A model generated the notes under the pieces. The model did not search any database. It saw nothing but the letters and a program-made list of their open reading frames with translations, and was not told the DNA's origin. Below are positions 31,440-42,660 of a stretch of DNA of 64,000 nucleotides, in pieces. The stretch is from assembly GCF_004359215.1 (NCBI RefSeq), contig NW_027152213.1:881535-945534 (forward strand), in the 5' to 3' direction. This DNA is from Bremia lactucae. Its lineage: Eukaryota; Oomycota; Peronosporomycetes; Peronosporales; Peronosporaceae. Each line of letters begins with the position of its first letter. Within the stretch, counting starts at the first letter, position 1. A program made the translations under genes and the position numbers.

Positions 31440-31742
31440 TGTAGCGGAGAAACGTCGCTCCTTGAGTCAGAAGAAGACTTATAGACTTAAAGAGTTTTTA
31501 GTTAGATAGATCTAATTGAGCATATCTTTCTAGATACCTTGCGTAACGGATAACGCAAGGCGTCATCCCTTCTAATGTGAATGCACCTATTTGCATCACA
31601 TACACAAGGGTTGGTCACAAGTGTGAACCACACCCGAGTAGTGGGTCTAATTACTTTACTAATTTACTGATTATCCCCTTAAGTACACCAAGTGTACTTT
31701 ACGGGGACTGTGTAACACTACGGCAAATTTAGTTTGTTACAC
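31440..31742 (-). repeat. Family II LTR shared by two element bodies
   Basis: On the minus strand it starts TGTAACAAAC right after a purine tract (GGGGGAGAATGG) and ends CTCCGCTACA right before a primer site. It is therefore at once the 3' LTR of the pol body at 31743-36880 and the 5' LTR of the gag at 30484-31438. Length is 303 bp. Confidence 0.75.
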
Positions 31743-31872
31743 CATTCTCCCCCTTATAGAACGAATTTAGATTTTTAATTCGTCAAAGAGGTGCGAGGAA
31801 CTGCGAGCTGCTTAACATGCCGTTAGCTCTCTCAGTCCCTCTAGCGACCTGTGCTTCCATACACGGTGCCAA

Positions 31873-32600
31873 ATATGCCACCTAAAAGGGCCACGTTGGT
31901 GGGTCGTCTGCGTAGACACCTGCTCAACCTCGCACTAAGCGCACGCACCGCGTTAACACGTCGGCGACGTCCAATGCCTTAGTCGAAACGCCGACAGCTA
32001 CTGCTGCTGTCGCGTTAACAGGGCTTAAGAAATCACCTCTTTTTAACAGTGAGGATGTTGATCCGTCGCTCATTGTCGACTACAATGAGTCGACACCGTT
32101 GCCGTCACCTCATAGTAGTGATGCGGACAACGAATTCATGAGGAAGGATGATGGCGCATTATTGCTCATCCAAACTTCTCTCATGGCTCACAACATGGAA
32201 ACAGCAACAATTACGAATGATGTCTCGTCGTCTGCGCTGGATAGCGCAGCGACAGGTAACGAGAGCGCTGCCCATAAATGCGCAGCCGCTTTTTCGTTGG
32301 GTAAATCCACAACGCCTTATGCTCCGACCATTATCCATAATGGTTCTCACATAAAGCATTTTTAGCCTAAAGCTCTGCCGACGACACTTGAACGTGCTCA
32401 TTCGGTGTCAAAAGCCAGTCGGTTTGAACGTCGCTATGTGAAGGTGGCATATCACTGATACCTTCTCCATTTAAAATGGCCTCGTTTAAACGGGCCAAGA
32501 GCGTCGCTCTTAGAGTGCGGCCTTCTAGACGCTCATAAATATTATGGCGTCTTTAAACCATGGAAGGCTCAGAGAATATCGCTTAGTCATATTTTCCCGA
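31873..32600 (+). other. Antisense accessory frame of family II
   Basis: On the plus strand, antisense to the element, the frame open up to 32365 reads ...FNSEDVDPSLIVDYNESTPL and continues to a stop at 32363. The block DPSL-x-VDY-x2-ES parallels DPSLEVDYECESDE of the family I asORF, at the equivalent place between chromodomain and 3' LTR. A coding-looking continuation follows to about 32600 (ERRYVKVAY, CGLLDAHKYYGVFKPWK). Candidate only. Confidence 0.4.
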
Positions 32601-32794
32601 TCCCAATTGTGTTGCGTTAAGATGAAACGGTTGACCACCACGAGGCGGAATTCACGCACCGCATTCTTCCGCATTCCGATGCGATGGAACAGCGGTCGCA
32701 ACAAATTTCTCCCGCTTGCGTGTGAAGGAAATTAGGGGCGGTACTGTACCCTCTATTGCTTCCCATAACGCTGCTTTTGCTAGTCCATTTGAGA

Positions 32795-33085
32795 CTAGGG
32801 CAGCAGGCGCAGCTGGTGCTCCTTTTCATTGGCAATTATTAAGTCGGGCAGATCAATACGAAGGGTATCGATCGGTTCCCAAGAGTCGTCACACTTCGGG
32901 TAACCTCTCCATTGGACGAGGACCTGATACCATTGCCCCACGGAGCGGTGGGCAAGCAAGCTACTAACAAGAAAGCGTTGATTCCCACCCGCCTCCATTA
33001 GTGCAGGCGGCGCCTGATAGGAGCGGCGATCTCGCCATCCTAGTCGTGGCTGCCTTACCTTCTTCCGTTCAGTCGCCGGCGTCAA
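32795..33085 (-). pseudogene. Family II chromodomain
   Basis: The frame reads GGNQRFLVSSLLAHRSVGQW, then VLVQWRGYPKCDDSWEPIDTLRIDLPDLI. The W-R-G-Y-P and SWEP landmarks identify a gypsy chromodomain. It is preceded by a linker frame at 33363-33082 containing a weak coiled coil. Confidence 0.8.
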
Positions 33086-33589
33086 GCGGTGCTAAACGAC
33101 GTATTGTGAATCTCGACAGTCAAGTCTTGCAACTGACCTCGGATCTTTATGATGTCTGAGCGAAGGTTCGTCAGCGTTATGAACACCTGAAAACTCGCTT
33201 GGACCTTCTGGGTAAGATAATAAGGAGGGATCCGCGTTACTTGCGTGATCTCCCTCACTCTCCGAGTCCTACTCGTGGTGGGAGGAGTCGGTCGGCTGAT
33301 AGTTTTCCGCGGTCTCCGTCTCCCTGACCCGAACGACGCTCGACTCACAGTCGGCGTCATCATCGGTCTCCTTAGACGGATCGGGGTATGTTACCTCATT
33401 TGGGTCTACATACCGTTTAGACGACCCATGTAAAATACGGAATGCATCTTTATATACGGGAGAAAGGTGAGCCTATAATTAAGGTCTCCATCCTCTTCTA
33501 CCTAGTAAAGAGCCCAATTAAACGCGGCAACAACTTCGTAGTAACTCCATGTAGTACAGAAATTGCTTTTTTGGGTAGGGTAGCAGAAC

Positions 33590-34740
33590 TTAATAGTACT
33601 TTGCCACCCACTCTAAAGCGTTCAATATTTTTGCGACCATTTCGGTCCGCATATTTTTTTGTTTGTCCGGTGCGTTTGCATTTGCGACACGGACTTTACG
33701 TGTGATGGCTAGTCGCTCATCCACCAAGCGTTGAACCTTACTCACGCTTTTAGCATCAAACTTGTGTATGATACCGCCAACAGGTCGGTCATAAGGCGTA
33801 GTTTTATTGACTACTGCCAATTTGACAGGGTCACTAGGGCAAGTATCTGTCTTTGAGATGATACCTTCATGGTCATCGTCATATGGACGAAACTATGTAC
33901 TTCTTTCGCACCGAGCATAGTTAAGGCCTTCCCACTAAGACTCGGGCTGCGCACAAACGAGACTGGCATCCGAGAACGGCGTAGTCTATGTATAAGAAAT
34001 AGTGTGTCACCAGTACTAGCGTGGACTGTTATTTATTGCGAACTCCACAAAAAACAATTGCTTGCTTCATTTTATTGAAGTTGTCATAGCTCGTAAGATA
34101 TTCGCCACGACCCGATTGGCACGTTTTGTTTGGCCTTCGGTCTGGGGATGATCTGCGGTCGACATGTGGGGCTTGCTACTTAGCAGTTCGAACACATTTC
34201 GCCATCCCGTGTCGTCGGTATACACGATCCAGGAACAAGAGAGCTGCCTCCTTGCCTGTGATCGATGTCTTACATGGTGCTAAATGCACAATTTTGCTCA
34301 GTCTGTCTAGAAAGACGACGAGCCCGTCCGACCCTTATGATCGGGCAACATGCGAAACATGAAGTTTAGACTTACTGACTTCCAACAGTTGGTTGGAATC
34401 GGTAGCGGCTTCAGTGGCGCACTGCTGGACGATGCAGGCTATATGTGCTGACACTGCTCGCATAAGCGAATATAGATGGCCACCCATCTACATAGGTGTC
34501 GCCACCAAAATTCCTCTGACACTCGTAAGAATGCCTTTTCACGGCCCACATGCCCTTTTGATGGCGCATCATGAGACTCGTGAAGGACTATCAGCTTAAT
34601 ACCTGTGTCATCAGGCACAAAGATTCTCAAGGGATCACAAGGATACAGCTGATGCCACAACAGGCCATCACTGTAGCTAAAATAGCTTTCAGGTGCAACG
34701 GAAGGGTCACATTTCGTCCTTTCGTCCACCAAAGTGATCC
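33590..34740 (-). pseudogene. Family II integrase
   Basis: The open frame 34732-34439 has the HHCC finger (VLHESHDAPSKGHVGREKAF ... RLCEQCQ). The core follows with frameshifts: a catalytic-block match VVFLDRLSKIVHLAP near 34320-34270, and a second-block match SADHPQTEGQTKRANRVV near 34165-34110. The tail 33820-33590 carries VQRLVDERLAITRKVRVANA. Inactive. Confidence 0.75.
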
Positions 34741-34749
34741 AACAGCAGG

Positions 34750-35335
34750 CGATAATGGTCGTCCTGACTGTAGCTCTCTTCTATTTCAAAGGCCAATGAG
34801 CTTGTCACGTGGTATGCCTTCATGGCTGCCAATCTTGACGGCTGAATTTGTGCTTTCGCACTAGACACACTTTCCTGGTGTCTTACCTCGAAGTCTTGTC
34901 TGCGCGATAAAGCGTCAGCCAAGATATTCGACTTACCCGGCTTGTATTCAACTTTGAAATTAAATTTAGAGAAGAATGATAGCCATCTGTCATTCTAGGC
35001 AAGAGGTGCGGTGAGTTTATTGCGGTCCGCAGTGATGCGTGATCCCTATAAACCACATATAGTTCGGTGCCCAATAGGTGCACACGAAACTGAAACATGA
35101 GTATACTTTATTGAAAATAGCTCTTTGCATGCACAGGGTAATTCAGTTCCGCGGCTTTTTAGAAGCCGGGACTGGTAAGAGATGACACGGGCAACGCCGT
35201 CGTCATCCTTCTGCATTTGCACGCCGCCGATTGCAAATTACTTGCATCGCAGACGACGCCAAAGGGCTTATCCGCGTCAGGCAATGCCAAGATCGGTGCC
35301 TCCACAAGAGACTGCTTCACTGATGTGAACCCATC
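34750..35335 (-). pseudogene. Family II RNase H
   Basis: The minus frames at 35098-34883 and 34922-34707 give FQFRVHLLGTELYVVYRDHA, SLRTAINSPHLLPRM and MADALSRRQDFEV, the RNase H end and its usual connection to integrase. The N-terminal part of RNase H at 35335-35100 is frameshifted. Confidence 0.75.
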
Positions 35336-35668
35336 TTATTGTTCTTTTAGCCAAACCCATTCTGTGTCCGTTTCTTAGGAGATCAAAAAATGTTTTAGTT
35401 TGCTCAGCGTTATTCTTGCTACACGTATGCAAGTAATTAGCGAGTCCCATAAATTGGCGCAAATCCTTCGCATGCCGTGGGACTGGCCATTCCATTAACA
35501 ATTTTACCTTGTCTGGGTCTGCTCGTACGCCATGTGTACCTACGATTCAACCTAGCACAGGTATCTCAGGGACCCTTATGACGCACTTTTGGAAGTTGGC
35601 GCACAATTGGGCGTCCTTCAAAGTCTGCAATACAGCGTCGAAATGGATTTTGTGCGACTCAATTCCTC

Positions 35669-36463
35669 TTAGCCCGTCTTCAGCCTATTATGCACGAATA
35701 CATTGTCGAAGTAATGGGGCGCGTAGGCACGGTGCTGACGCATCACGTGAGCCACCACCCAGTTGAATGTCGCTGGTGCGCTTTTCAAACCTTGGGGCAT
35801 CACAAGCCACTCCCAAAGCATACCGCTTAGAGTGCTTACTTTCTTTTTGGCTACATCGGACTCTCTCACGAGTACGTGATAGTAGCCATCCTTCAAATCC
35901 AACGCGGAAAAGATAGTTGAATTTCCCATGGAGTTCAACAAGACATCTTTCCGCGGGATTGGCGTTTGCGCCGGTATGGTCGCCGTGTTCAGCTTATTAT
36001 AAGCATGAACCACGCGCCATCCACCTGTGGCTTTACGCACACAAAAGGTCGGGCTGCAGTGAGGCGATTTGCTCTCACGCACATGTCCCGCCTTGGCTCG
36101 TTTGTCGAAGAACTCATCGATATAATCGACTTGTTCTTTCGGCAACGGCCATTGCCTGGTCACACAATACTTGGTGCCAGGTTCGAGGTCTATCTCGTGC
36201 CCGATGCCCCTATCTGCTGGTAGGCGGCTCGGCACTTCTTCTGGGAACACATCACGATGTTTCCACAGAACCTCAAAGAACGGACTGTCTCTCAAGGCAT
36301 CCCAGCCTTGAGCAGCGTACCGCTTCTTTTTGTCCGTTTCTAGGACGCTCTCGTCCATTGTGGACGACGAGCAGCAGTCCACCAAGTTCTCTTCTGGAAC
36401 TGGCGTGACTATTTCGTGGATCTTTCCTTCCTTTAATTCGGCAAGGAACAGATCCCACGACAT
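35669..36463 (-). CDS. Family II gypsy reverse transcriptase, 264-aa open portion
   Basis: The best-preserved RT in the window. Segments in order: pre-RT linker (SSSTMDESVLETDKKKR); fingers (HEIDLEPGTKYCVTRQWPLP); SPTFCVRKATGGWRVVHAYN; QTPIPRKDVLL; FSALDLKDGYYHVLV; MLWEWLVMPQGLKSAPATFN; active-site region HYFDNVFVHN. The active-site second Asp is Asn (FDN instead of FDD), so the enzyme is probably dead even though the frame is open. The frame shifts after residue 264, near 35669. Confidence 0.85.
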   Translation of the reverse strand: MSWDLFLAELKEGKIHEIVTPVPEENLVDCCSSSTMDESVLETDKKKRYAAQGWDALRDSPFFEVLWKHRDVFPEEVPSRLPADRGIGHEIDLEPGTKYCVTRQWPLPKEQVDYIDEFFDKRAKAGHVRESKSPHCSPTFCVRKATGGWRVVHAYNKLNTATIPAQTPIPRKDVLLNSMGNSTIFSALDLKDGYYHVLVRESDVAKKKVSTLSGMLWEWLVMPQGLKSAPATFNWVVAHVMRQHRAYAPHYFDNVFVHNRLKTG

Positions 36464-36894
36464 CTCCGGGAGATTTACTATCTCCTCGGCAGATTAAAGA
36501 CTTGCCGGAGCACCTCAACTGAGGATGCCTCCGCAATTTCGTCTTTGACGGCCTCGAACACCTCGTTCGAAGGCCCGTCCTCTTCATTGAGACTGATCCA
36601 AAGGTCACTCCTTTAGATGTGCCTTTGATCGTCCTAATCTGTCGAGTACTCGTTTTCGAGTTACCACGACCCTTTTCTGGGAAGCGGGTGTCATTACACT
36701 CCTGGCTAACGCATCCCTTCCAACCGCACCAGGCTCTTGGTACTGTGCCGGTTTATGCGACGCATGACTTCTTGTCAGCTCGCCGTCTACTGCCACAGGC
36801 TCTCGGCTCTGTGCAGGACATTCGGACGCATGACTACTTGTCATCGTCCTATTCACTACCTCAGTCTCCACGAGCTAAGTAGGAATTGGTGACG

Positions 36895-37985
36895 TTTGAC
36901 ATATCGTCAACGCACCCCACGCTCAGTACCGAGAGGTACTGAACGTAATTATGGACCGAATGTCAAAAAGGGCAACGGTCGCGGGTTCGACATTGTTGCA
37001 AAATCGCAACAGCGAGGCGGACCGCCAAAAACGGTCGGAGTCAGTAGGGGCGCGACGCCCTACTGATCCAGCAAATTCAAGAGAATTGGCAAATCTCTTG
37101 ACGAAAGTTGCTCCAGCCACACTGTCATTATGGGTCTCTGCATCTGGCGATGAGGTATCCCTCATCACCTTGAAGTTAAAAGTGACAAATGATTTGTCAC
37201 TCAGACCCGTAGTGGACTGTGGGGCGTCGAAAACTTTATTCGTCGCCATTCGCTAGAGGGTCGTAGGCTCAGATATGTTGAGCGCGACATTCCTCTAACG
37301 AGGATGCCGGTGTGTCTAGCGACAGGCGCATCGAAAACAGTAATGAAACGCGTTGTGAGATTTCACTACACGTTAAAAGATTTACAGTACGATGATGATT
37401 TTATCTTACTGGATTTGGATGACGAATTTGATGTTATCCTAGTTTTACCTTGGCTCAGAAATTATTAGTTAAGAATCAGCTGGCAGCATCGATCCGTAAA
37501 GATGCCTGCCACTTGTTCATCAGATGACCATGTGATGAACGTCTTGGAGCGTCCACAAGCGTGTCGATGTACTACGAGTGAGTGCGTTGGCCCACTTGTG
37601 GTACAGTCGTTAGTACGGCTGAACAAGATCACAGTGTGATTACTAATCACCCTATGGAGTCAGCTGCCGGCGGCTGTGTGAATGCACAGGCAGCGCTGAA
37701 GGTCCACCACTCGAATAAGCCGAGTGGTCTGAGACATGAATGTACGCCTAGCGGGCGACATCCAAGGAAGATACCGGTTGTCCAAAATAAATAACACGAT
37801 GATCCTAGGTCGAGTAGAGAGTCGACCGAAGAGGACCCGACTATAATAGCGCAATCACAGTCGAAAGACGTTGAAAAAATAAGTCCCCATGTACTTGAGG
37901 TGAATTCACCTTGTATATAGTTAATGCTGAAGTGACTAGACTTCAGCATCCCGAGGGATTGATCCCTCGGCAGCCTATGGATATA
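36895..37985 (+). pseudogene. Family I gypsy gag end and protease, plus strand
   Basis: The frame 36951-37256 contains the gag-protease overlap and SLRPVVDCGASKTLFVAIR. The protease end (TGASKTVMKRVVRFHYTLKD, DDEFDVILVLPWLRNY) is at 37325-37468 after a stop and frame change. The protease-RT linker runs to about 37985. There the sequence switches to Copia gag inside the string GGATATA-c-GCAGCG. The matching intact linker is at 63250. Confidence 0.85.
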
Positions 37986-38066
37986 CGCAGCGCACGCCGC
38001 GATCGCGCTGAATCTGAGTGACGCGCAGTTGATGCACATTATCGACGCGACGACGGCGGGAGAGGC

Positions 38067-39095
38067 GTGGGGAAGGCTGGCGAAGTTTCATCGCACACAA
38101 GAGTTGGCGACAATCGACTTTGGCTTAAGGAGAAGTTTGCGTCGTTTAAGTATACAGCTTCAAGCATCAGTGGTCACGTGACAGAGCTTGAAGACCTAGT
38201 CATGAAGATGAATAGCACTAACTGCGGGCCAAGTGAAGAGGACGTATGTGCGGTGATGCTGAGGAGTCTGCCTGCAAGCTACGAGAGCTTAGGTCAGGCG
38301 TTTCGCATGTCGGTGTCAAGTTTTAATTTCAGCAACCTCGTGAGCAAGTTGATTGCTGAGGAAGTGCGGCACAAGGACACGGCACGGGTGGAAGAAGCAA
38401 CGGCCCTTTACACAAGTAAAAGAAACGGCAAGCAGCACCCCAAGAAGCAGCAAGAACGGCGTGCTAAGAAACCTTCAGGAGCGTGTTTTAACTGTGGCAA
38501 GGTCGGCCACTATGCTAGGGATTGCCGTTTAAGTCGTGGACCAAGAGAAACACAAGAAGGAGGACACGACCACTCCAACGTCGCATTTAATGCTAGGGAA
38601 GGGTCCGTCAGCGACTGCTGGGTTATGGACAGTGGCGCATCTGCACACATGTGCAAGGACCGGGAAGCTTTTGTGGAGTATGAGGAAGTGTGCCAGACGC
38701 GCACTATATCAAGCGCGAAGAGTAATGTGAAGCTCAAGGTTATCGGTCACGGAACGGTGAAGCTGCGCGTTTGGACCGGACATGCTTGGATCGACGCTCG
38801 CCTCGAAAACACTCTCCATGTCGAAGATCTGTCAAAGAATTTATTCTCGCTTACGGCTGCATCAGCGCGAGGAATGACAGTAGAGATCACCCGCAACGAG
38901 TGCGTTGTGAAGCGGGGCGGGGCACCAGTTGCCACTGAAAGGAAGCAGGGCTTCCTGATGTACCTCAACGTTGAGGTTGGTGCGGAGTGTCACGTAGCCG
39001 CGTACGAGAGCGATCTATGGCACAGAAGACTGGGCCAGGCATCGTACGGGACGATTAATGATATGATCAAGGACGGAAGGATCAAAGGCGCGTAA
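38067..39095 (+). CDS. Copia 2 gag-protease-preintegrase, 342 aa open
   Basis: An open frame from within gag to a stop at 39093-39095. It includes the gag C-terminal part (SSISGHVTELEDLVMKMNST), the knuckle CFNCGKVGHYARDC (38483-38524), protease CWVMDSGASAHMC (38617-38655) and pre-integrase DLWHRRLGQASYGTIND (39013-39063). At 38228, where Copia 1 has a stop, this copy reads Pro, so it keeps the older state. The final stop (GGCGCG-TAA) is private to this copy. Confidence 0.9.
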   Translation: MGKAGEVSSHTRVGDNRLWLKEKFASFKYTASSISGHVTELEDLVMKMNSTNCGPSEEDVCAVMLRSLPASYESLGQAFRMSVSSFNFSNLVSKLIAEEVRHKDTARVEEATALYTSKRNGKQHPKKQQERRAKKPSGACFNCGKVGHYARDCRLSRGPRETQEGGHDHSNVAFNAREGSVSDCWVMDSGASAHMCKDREAFVEYEEVCQTRTISSAKSNVKLKVIGHGTVKLRVWTGHAWIDARLENTLHVEDLSKNLFSLTAASARGMTVEITRNECVVKRGGAPVATERKQGFLMYLNVEVGAECHVAAYESDLWHRRLGQASYGTINDMIKDGRIKGA

Positions 39096-39545
39096 ATGAA
39101 AATCGACGTCGTGGGTGACGTATGCGCGACATTTAAGCCACTACGCACGTCATTCAAGGCAAGCGAGGAAGACAAGGGACTCAGGGAGAGTGCGCGTTTT
39201 GACAACATCGTGTGCTCCGACGTACTTGGACCAATCACCCTTAGCTTCAAGATCCGGCTTCAAGTACATTGTGAGTTTCATCATGATGAAGAGCCGGTAC
39301 GTGACGGTTTATCCGTTGCGAAAGAAAAGTGAAGTCATGAGCGCGTTCGCAAGGTTTATCGGGAGATCAAGATAGCATCTTTGACTAAGATCAATATAAT
39401 TCGAAGTGACAACGGTGGCGAGTACCGGAACACGGCAATGAACAACTTCTGCAAGGAGAAGTTCATCAAGCAAGAGTCCACAGCTCCATACAATCCTGAG
39501 CAGAATGGCATGGCAGAGCGCATGAATCGAACTCTGGAAAATTAA
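39096..39545 (+). pseudogene. Copia 2 integrase core, frameshifted
   Basis: The D of DVLGPIT (39220), the D of RSDNGGEY (39405-39425) and the E of NGMAERMNRTLEN (39505-39543) are in different frames. The same frameshift near 39245 (LGPITLSFKI versus SGFKYIVSFIMMKSRYV) exists in Copia 1. The coding ends at TAA in AAAATTAAGG, the deletion junction. Confidence 0.85.
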
Positions 39546-40570
39546 GGATTCAAAAGCACTTCAGCAGATCCGTGTGTGTTTATTCGAGTGTCAAGCGGCG
39601 AATACAGCATCATTGTAATCTACGTGGACGACCTAATGCTGTTCGGCAAGACTAAGGAGCACATTACGGACATTAAGTGTGCGCTTAAGCAAGAGTTCAG
39701 CATCAAAGAGCTTGGGGATCTCAAGTACTGCTTAGGAATCGAGATTCACCGCAAGCGCGATGAACACTTGATCAAGATGAACCAGCATACATCAGGCAAC
39801 TCTCGGAAAATAATGGAATCGAGAATTGCAAGGACGTGCACACACCAGCGGACAACAACTCGAAACTGGTGAAGACGCCTGAAGAGTTAGCATTTGTACC
39901 GAAATTTCCGTATCGCAAACTGGTGGGTGCATTAATGTACATCGCGACTTGTACACGACCAGACATCGCGCATGCGGTTGGCGAAATTGCCAAGTTCTGT
40001 GAGCGCTACGAGAAGTCACACTAGGTGGCGGCCAAGCGAATTCTCAAGTACTTGAAGACGACTAAAGATATTAGCATTGTGTTTAGCGGCGTTAACAAGG
40101 GAGAGCTTATTGGATTTGCAGACGCAAACTGGGCAGGCGACTTAGACACGCGGCGTTCAATGACAAGATACGTGCAATTCCTGAACGGCGGCACGATCTC
40201 ATGGAATCCTAAGCGACAGTCAACCGTAGCGACATCAAGCAAGGAAGCAGAGTACATGAGTCTATACAGCGCAAATTAAGAGGCAGTCTGGCTTCGAAAT
40301 CTGATAAAGGACTTGGAGTACAATACTGATACGGCGACGACAATCTTTCAAGACAATCAAGGATGTATTGCGCTTGCCAAGAATCCTGTCTACCATTCGC
40401 GCACGAAGCACATCGACATCAAGTTTCATTTCTTGCGTGAGAAGGTGTCGAGTGAGGTAATTGCAGTGGAGTACAAGCCGACTGAAGAAATGATCGCGGA
40501 CGGGTTAACCAAAGCTCTTCCAAGAGATAAGCACACCAAGTTTATCATGGGACTCGGCATGACAGCGTAA
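39546..40570 (+). pseudogene. Copia 2 RT catalytic block and RNase H, with stops
   Basis: VIYVDDLMLFGK (39610-39650), KYCLGIEIHRKRDEHL, RKLVGALMYIATCTRPD (39910-39965), GFADANWAGDLDTRRS (40110-40160) and YHSRTKHIDIKFHFLRE (40390-40440) identify RT and RNase H. A frame break near 39830 and stops at 40022-40024 and 40277-40279 are at the same places as in Copia 1. Confidence 0.9.
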
Positions 40571-40602
40571 GGGCATCACTTCGAGTGCACAGCAAGGGAG
40601 AG

Positions 40603-40965
40603 TGTTGAAGATTGATGAGTTCATCGAAAGTGTTGCGCTTTATGCATATGCGTGTATAAGGGAATATGGCAAGGGATCGTATGACGAGAATGATACGGAG
40701 AATTTGTGTGTGGAAAATATCGTGTGTTGTGGCTCAGTCAGGTAAGCATGATGGTGCTGACCACAGGTCACCGGTTCGATATCCGGCAACGACAAAAAGT
40801 AAAACCTTCGGGAACTGGTGTTTGGGGTTCACCAGCACTGTACCGCCAGACATTGACGTCCCCCATTTTATAGTAGTCCACATATGTGGGAAAGGGGGCG
40901 CAGCGAACGATAGGAAAGAATTAACGGTAGGATAAAATTAACGGTAAGATTGAGATAAACTAAAA
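40603..40965 (+). repeat. Copia 2 3' LTR, truncated, with tRNA-like module
   Basis: It begins TGTTGAAGATTG after AGCAAGGGAGAG. A-box TGGCTCAGTCAG is at 40730-40741 and B-box GGTTCGATATC at 40773-40783, spaced as in a tRNA gene. The LTR breaks off about 75 bp before its expected end and joins gypsy RT sequence. Confidence 0.85.
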
Positions 40966-40969
40966 ATAT

Positions 40970-42130
40970 AGCTTCGGAGATAACTCAATTACCTACCCTA
41001 GAATCCAAACGGCTCTTTAGAGATCTGCATAGTAATAGAATCAAGCAGATCTGCGTACTCGTCATAGAGGACGGATACGTAATCGATATTCGGTCAGCGG
41101 TATTTTTTGCAGGTAACGAAGGGGTTCTCAGCAGCTCATCGATGGACGAAAGTGTCCTCGGTGTGAAGACTCGGATTGAGAGATTTACTACTCGATCGTG
41201 GGAGTCACTTAAGACAAATCCTTTATACAAGGATTTGATTGAATTCAAGGATGAATTACTGAAACAGTTCCATGCGAATTGCCTAAGGATAAAGATTCTC
41301 GACATGTAATCGAGCTCCAACCGGGCTTGAAATACTGTTTCATGAAGCAGTGGCCACTGCCTCGTGAACAAGTTCTTGCGATGGATAAATTCTTTATCGA
41401 TCGATTAAAAGCGGGCCATCTAAGGAGTCAACCTACCCACATAGCTCTCCGACCTTCTGTGTGCGAAAGACCACAGGAGGGTGGCGGATAGTGCACGCAT
41501 TCAACAAACTGAATGCTGCAACGGAACCGGCTCAAACGCCGATACCTAGAAAAGACGTAATCATAGATGGTATGTCTAAGAGTACCATCTTTCGTCTATG
41601 GATCTGATGGATGGGTTCTATCAAATCCTTATGCGTGAACGGGACATCCCGTACCCAGCAGTGAAAGCTCCCAGTGGGATGCTCTGGGAATGGCAAGTTG
41701 TGCCACAGGGGGCTTAGTAACGCCTCTGCAACATTCAGCAGATGCGTAACGATCTGTTGAGACTGGTGCGAGAATTCGCACCGAGTTATTTTTGATGATG
41801 TGTTCGTCCATAGCCGGGACATGGACGGAAACACGGACGTGAAAGTTCATAAAACTCACATTCGTCAGGTTCTTACACTTATGCGAAAGTATAAGTGTAA
41901 GCGAATCTTAAGAATTGTATATTCGCTGCAAGCGAAATACCACTTCTTGGGTGCATCGTCGGTAAACACGGCGTGCGCCCTGATCCCGAAAAGATCAAAG
42001 CAATAACCGAATGGCCAGTTCCAGTCGATGTCAAGGGACTAAGAAAGTCCCTTGGATAAGCGGCGTACTTGCACAAGTACTACCGTAATTATGCAGAGAT
42101 GACAGTTCATCTCTCTCGTCTTTTGAAAAA
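40970..42130 (+). pseudogene. Copy C reverse transcriptase
   Basis: Pre-RT (SSSMDESVLGVKTRIERFTT, 41130-41190); fingers (LPKDKDSRHVIELQPGLKYC, 41275-41335); VHAFNKLNAATEPAQTPIPR; palm (MLWEWQVVPQG, 41675-41710); FDDVFVHSRDMDG (41790-41825, one base inserted before DD); LGLAAYLHKYYRNYAE-like thumb near 42060-42100 with stops. Clearly inactive. Confidence 0.85.
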
Positions 42131-42189
42131 AAGACGAGAAATGGTTATGGAACGCTGATTGTCAGCGTTCCTATGAAGGTATCAAGCAA

Positions 42190-42660
42190 AGCTTGATGCA
42201 ATCGCCCATGTTGGCGAATCCATATCAAGACAGACCATTCCAGGTGGTCTGTGACGCCAGCGATTTCGCAATCGGCTGTGCGTTAATGCAATACGATGCA
42301 GGCGCTCGGAGCGCGTCGTTAATTACCACTCGCGTCAGCTGCACCCAGCTGATCGCAATTACCCAGTGCATGACAAGAAACTCCTTGCCATGAAAAATGC
42401 ACTGGCTGAATTTAGGGTCTATCTCCTCGGAGATAGACCGTTCATCGTTTATACGGACCATGCATCACTACGCACGGCCGTAAACAGCCCACACCTCTCG
42501 CAAAGAATAGCGAGGTGGCTATCCTTCTTCAAGGAGTATAATTTTTCCATGTAATATAAACCAGGACGACTAAATGTCGTCGCTCATGTGTTATCACGCC
42601 GACCCGATTTCGAGACGGCTGCGTATTCCAACAGTGAATTTTTTTCTGCTGTTGCTACAC
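42190..42660 (+). pseudogene. Copy C RNase H
   Basis: FQVVCDASDFAIGCALMQYD (42240-42300), then a frameshift, then LAMKNALAEFRVYLLGDRPF and IVYTDHASLRTAVNSPHLSQ (42385-42500), RIARWLSFFKEYNF and a stop. The DNA encoding VYLLGDRP contains the perfect hairpin at 42416-42439. Confidence 0.85.

Larger units (their letters stand above)
31743..36880 (-). mobile_element. Family II chromodomain gypsy, minus strand pol body
   Basis: Order on the minus strand: protease-RT linker, RT (36463-35669), RNase H (about 35330-34750), integrase HHCC (34732-34439), integrase core (about 34340-33880), integrase tail (33820-33590), linker (33363-33100), chromodomain (33085-32795), 3' region with antisense frame, PPT. 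It has fewer obvious hairpins than family I. The RT part is intact for 264 codons and the rest is broken. Confidence 0.9.
37986..40965 (+). mobile_element. Copia element 2, truncated at both ends
   Basis: Very close to Copia 1 (few differences across shared protein) but opposite in orientation. The 5' LTR and gag start are missing, and the 3' LTR breaks off at about 40965. It carries the same internal deletion from integrase to RT (near 39544) and the same stops at 40024 and 40279. No target duplication is visible. The flanking gypsy sequence lacks about 100 bp, so this is not a clean insertion. Confidence 0.9.
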
